Below are positions 63,137-64,000 of a stretch of 64,000 bases of DNA, one piece after another (the stretch's first letter is position 1; each line of letters starts with the position of its first letter). The notes beneath the pieces were generated by a model that did no database searches, had not been told where the DNA came from, and worked only from the letters and a program-made list of their open reading frames with translations. A program made the position numbers and the translations under genes. The DNA is taken from assembly GCF_001613205.1 (NCBI RefSeq), contig NZ_BDBX01000029.1, forward strand, positions 1 through 64,000, written 5' to 3'. This stretch comes from Nocardia sienata NBRC 100364 (GTDB lineage: Bacteria > Actinomycetota > Actinomycetes > Mycobacteriales > Mycobacteriaceae).

Positions 63137-63346
63137 GCCGCCGAAGCGGCGACGGCTACCGAACTCCCGTGGCGCGACCGCCCGGCGCTCCGGCCGGGGT
63201 GGGCCGCGCGCCGACCACCGACCACCGGTGACCAGGCGGTCGGCCGCCCCCAGTAGCAGTGACGGAGATCACCCATGGTCGATCCGGGGAATTGTGCTCT
63301 GATCAATGCGACGACCGCTTGTTCCCCCATCTGCCGGGAGGTGGCC

Positions 63347-64000
63347 ATGACATCGGTGGACACGCGCCTGTCCCGGGCGCATATCTGGTTGCTCGCCTTG
63401 TCGTCGATGGCCGTCGCTCTGGTCATCGCGGCCATGGCCGCCCTCTACACCGCGCTTCCGGAGATCGCCGCCGATACCGGCGCCACCCAGCAGCAGCTCA
63501 CCTGGGTGGTCGACGGCTACACCCTCGCGCTGGCCTGCCTGGTCCTGTTCTCCGGCGCGCTGGGCGACCGGTTCGGCCGCCGCATCATGATGGTGCTCGG
63601 CCTGGTGGTGTTCGCGATCGCCTCCGCGGTGCCACTGGCGCTGGACGCGCCGCATTGGATCATCGCCTCGCGCGCCGTCGCGGGGGTGGGCGCGGCGCTG
63701 GTCATGCCGTCCACCCTTTCCCTGCTCACCGGCGGATTCCCGCCCGAACGGCGCGGAGTTGCCGTCGGGCTGTGGGCAGGAGTCGTCTCCGGTGGCGCGG
63801 TCCTGGGCATTCTCGGCTCCGGGCTGCTGCTGCAGATCTGGAGCTGGCAGGCCATCTTCCTCGCGATGACGGTGGCCGGCGTCGTCCTGGCGCTCGCCGG
63901 CTGCACGGTTGCCGAATCCGTGGACGACACCCGGCCACCGCTGGACTTCTGGGGCGGTCTCACGGTGTCGGTCGCCGTGGGCGCCGTCGTGGTCGGGGCC
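63347..64000 (+). CDS. MFS drug transporter (DHA2 family), 5' part
   Basis: The reading runs off the window end; 218 residues are visible. TM1 IWLLALSSMAVALVIAAMAALYTALPEIA and TM2-3 loop motif A GALGDRFGRR (about 72-81) and GLWAGVVSGGAVLGILGSG (motif C-like) identify the EmrB/QacA 14-TM family. ATG at 63347, three to eight bases after GGGAGG. Substrate unknown. Confidence 0.9.
   Translation, partial: MTSVDTRLSRAHIWLLALSSMAVALVIAAMAALYTALPEIAADTGATQQQLTWVVDGYTLALACLVLFSGALGDRFGRRIMMVLGLVVFAIASAVPLALDAPHWIIASRAVAGVGAALVMPSTLSLLTGGFPPERRGVAVGLWAGVVSGGAVLGILGSGLLLQIWSWQAIFLAMTVAGVVLALAGCTVAESVDDTRPPLDFWGGLTVSVAVGAVVVGA

Overview
The window looks like a chromosomal segment of a mycolic-acid actinomycete, most likely Nocardia or a close relative. 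The DNA is very GC-rich, with GTG starts and strong GGAGG ribosome binding sites. Several blocks follow the gene order I remember from Mycobacterium tuberculosis: an M20 amidohydrolase beside deoD-pmmB-upp, the sdhCDAB operon with cdd, deoA and add, then trpS, icd and metX. Type VII secretion (Esp-like) proteins and an XRE/DUF397 pair point the same way. No rRNA, tRNA or CRISPR array was recognised.

Layout. 1-5.2 kb: M20 amidohydrolase, enoyl-CoA hydratase-like protein, and nucleoside/sugar-phosphate salvage (deoD, a phosphomannomutase, upp). 5.3-7.6 kb: a four-gene Esp-like module in which an NlpC/P60 peptidoglycan hydrolase sits beside EspC-, EspD- and YbaB-like proteins. 7.7-10.2 kb: an acidic unknown protein, an orphan VapB-like antitoxin and radC. 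10.3-12.9 kb: a Mn/Fe/Zn ABC importer with a metal-regulator-like box at its promoter. 12.9-19.4 kb: an accessory island. It holds a three-gene DUF262 / AAA-DUF3696 / unknown cassette, an F420-type oxidoreductase, an hsdR remnant, and a two-gene unit with a PD-(D/E)xK-like motif. A diverged 78-bp copy of the importer promoter lies at the far side of the cassette. 19.5-24.9 kb: DUF397/XRE pair, FAD monooxygenase and an atypical cytochrome P450.

25-35 kb: sdhCDAB with an IdeR-like box upstream, a stand-alone GreA C-domain-like protein, cdd, a luciferase-like oxidoreductase, deoA, add and a secreted D,D-carboxypeptidase. 35-41 kb: a convergent ATP-grasp ligase/MFS exporter pair, a YihY protein, trpS, and an MpaB-like oxygenase with a divergent TetR. 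41.9-50.8 kb: barstar/secreted RNase pair, exonuclease III, hydrolase, acyl-CoA dehydrogenase, a PI3/4-kinase-like protein, icd, and a SAM-IV riboswitch in front of metX. 51-64 kb: amino-acid permease, a TrmL-like methyltransferase, DUF167 and DUF4349 proteins, an HspR-like/Hsp20 divergent pair, an SOS-box-controlled operon ending in dnaE2, SDR, TetR, a serine hydrolase and the start of an MFS drug transporter.

The best candidate for an undescribed system is the tightly overlapping trio at 13251-16457. It combines a DUF262 (GmrS/ParB-like) protein, a DUF3696 ATPase and a third protein with a CEWH...DRIHF C-terminal signature. It sits in an island with restriction-enzyme debris and toxin-like genes. 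Its defence role is an inference from domains and context only.
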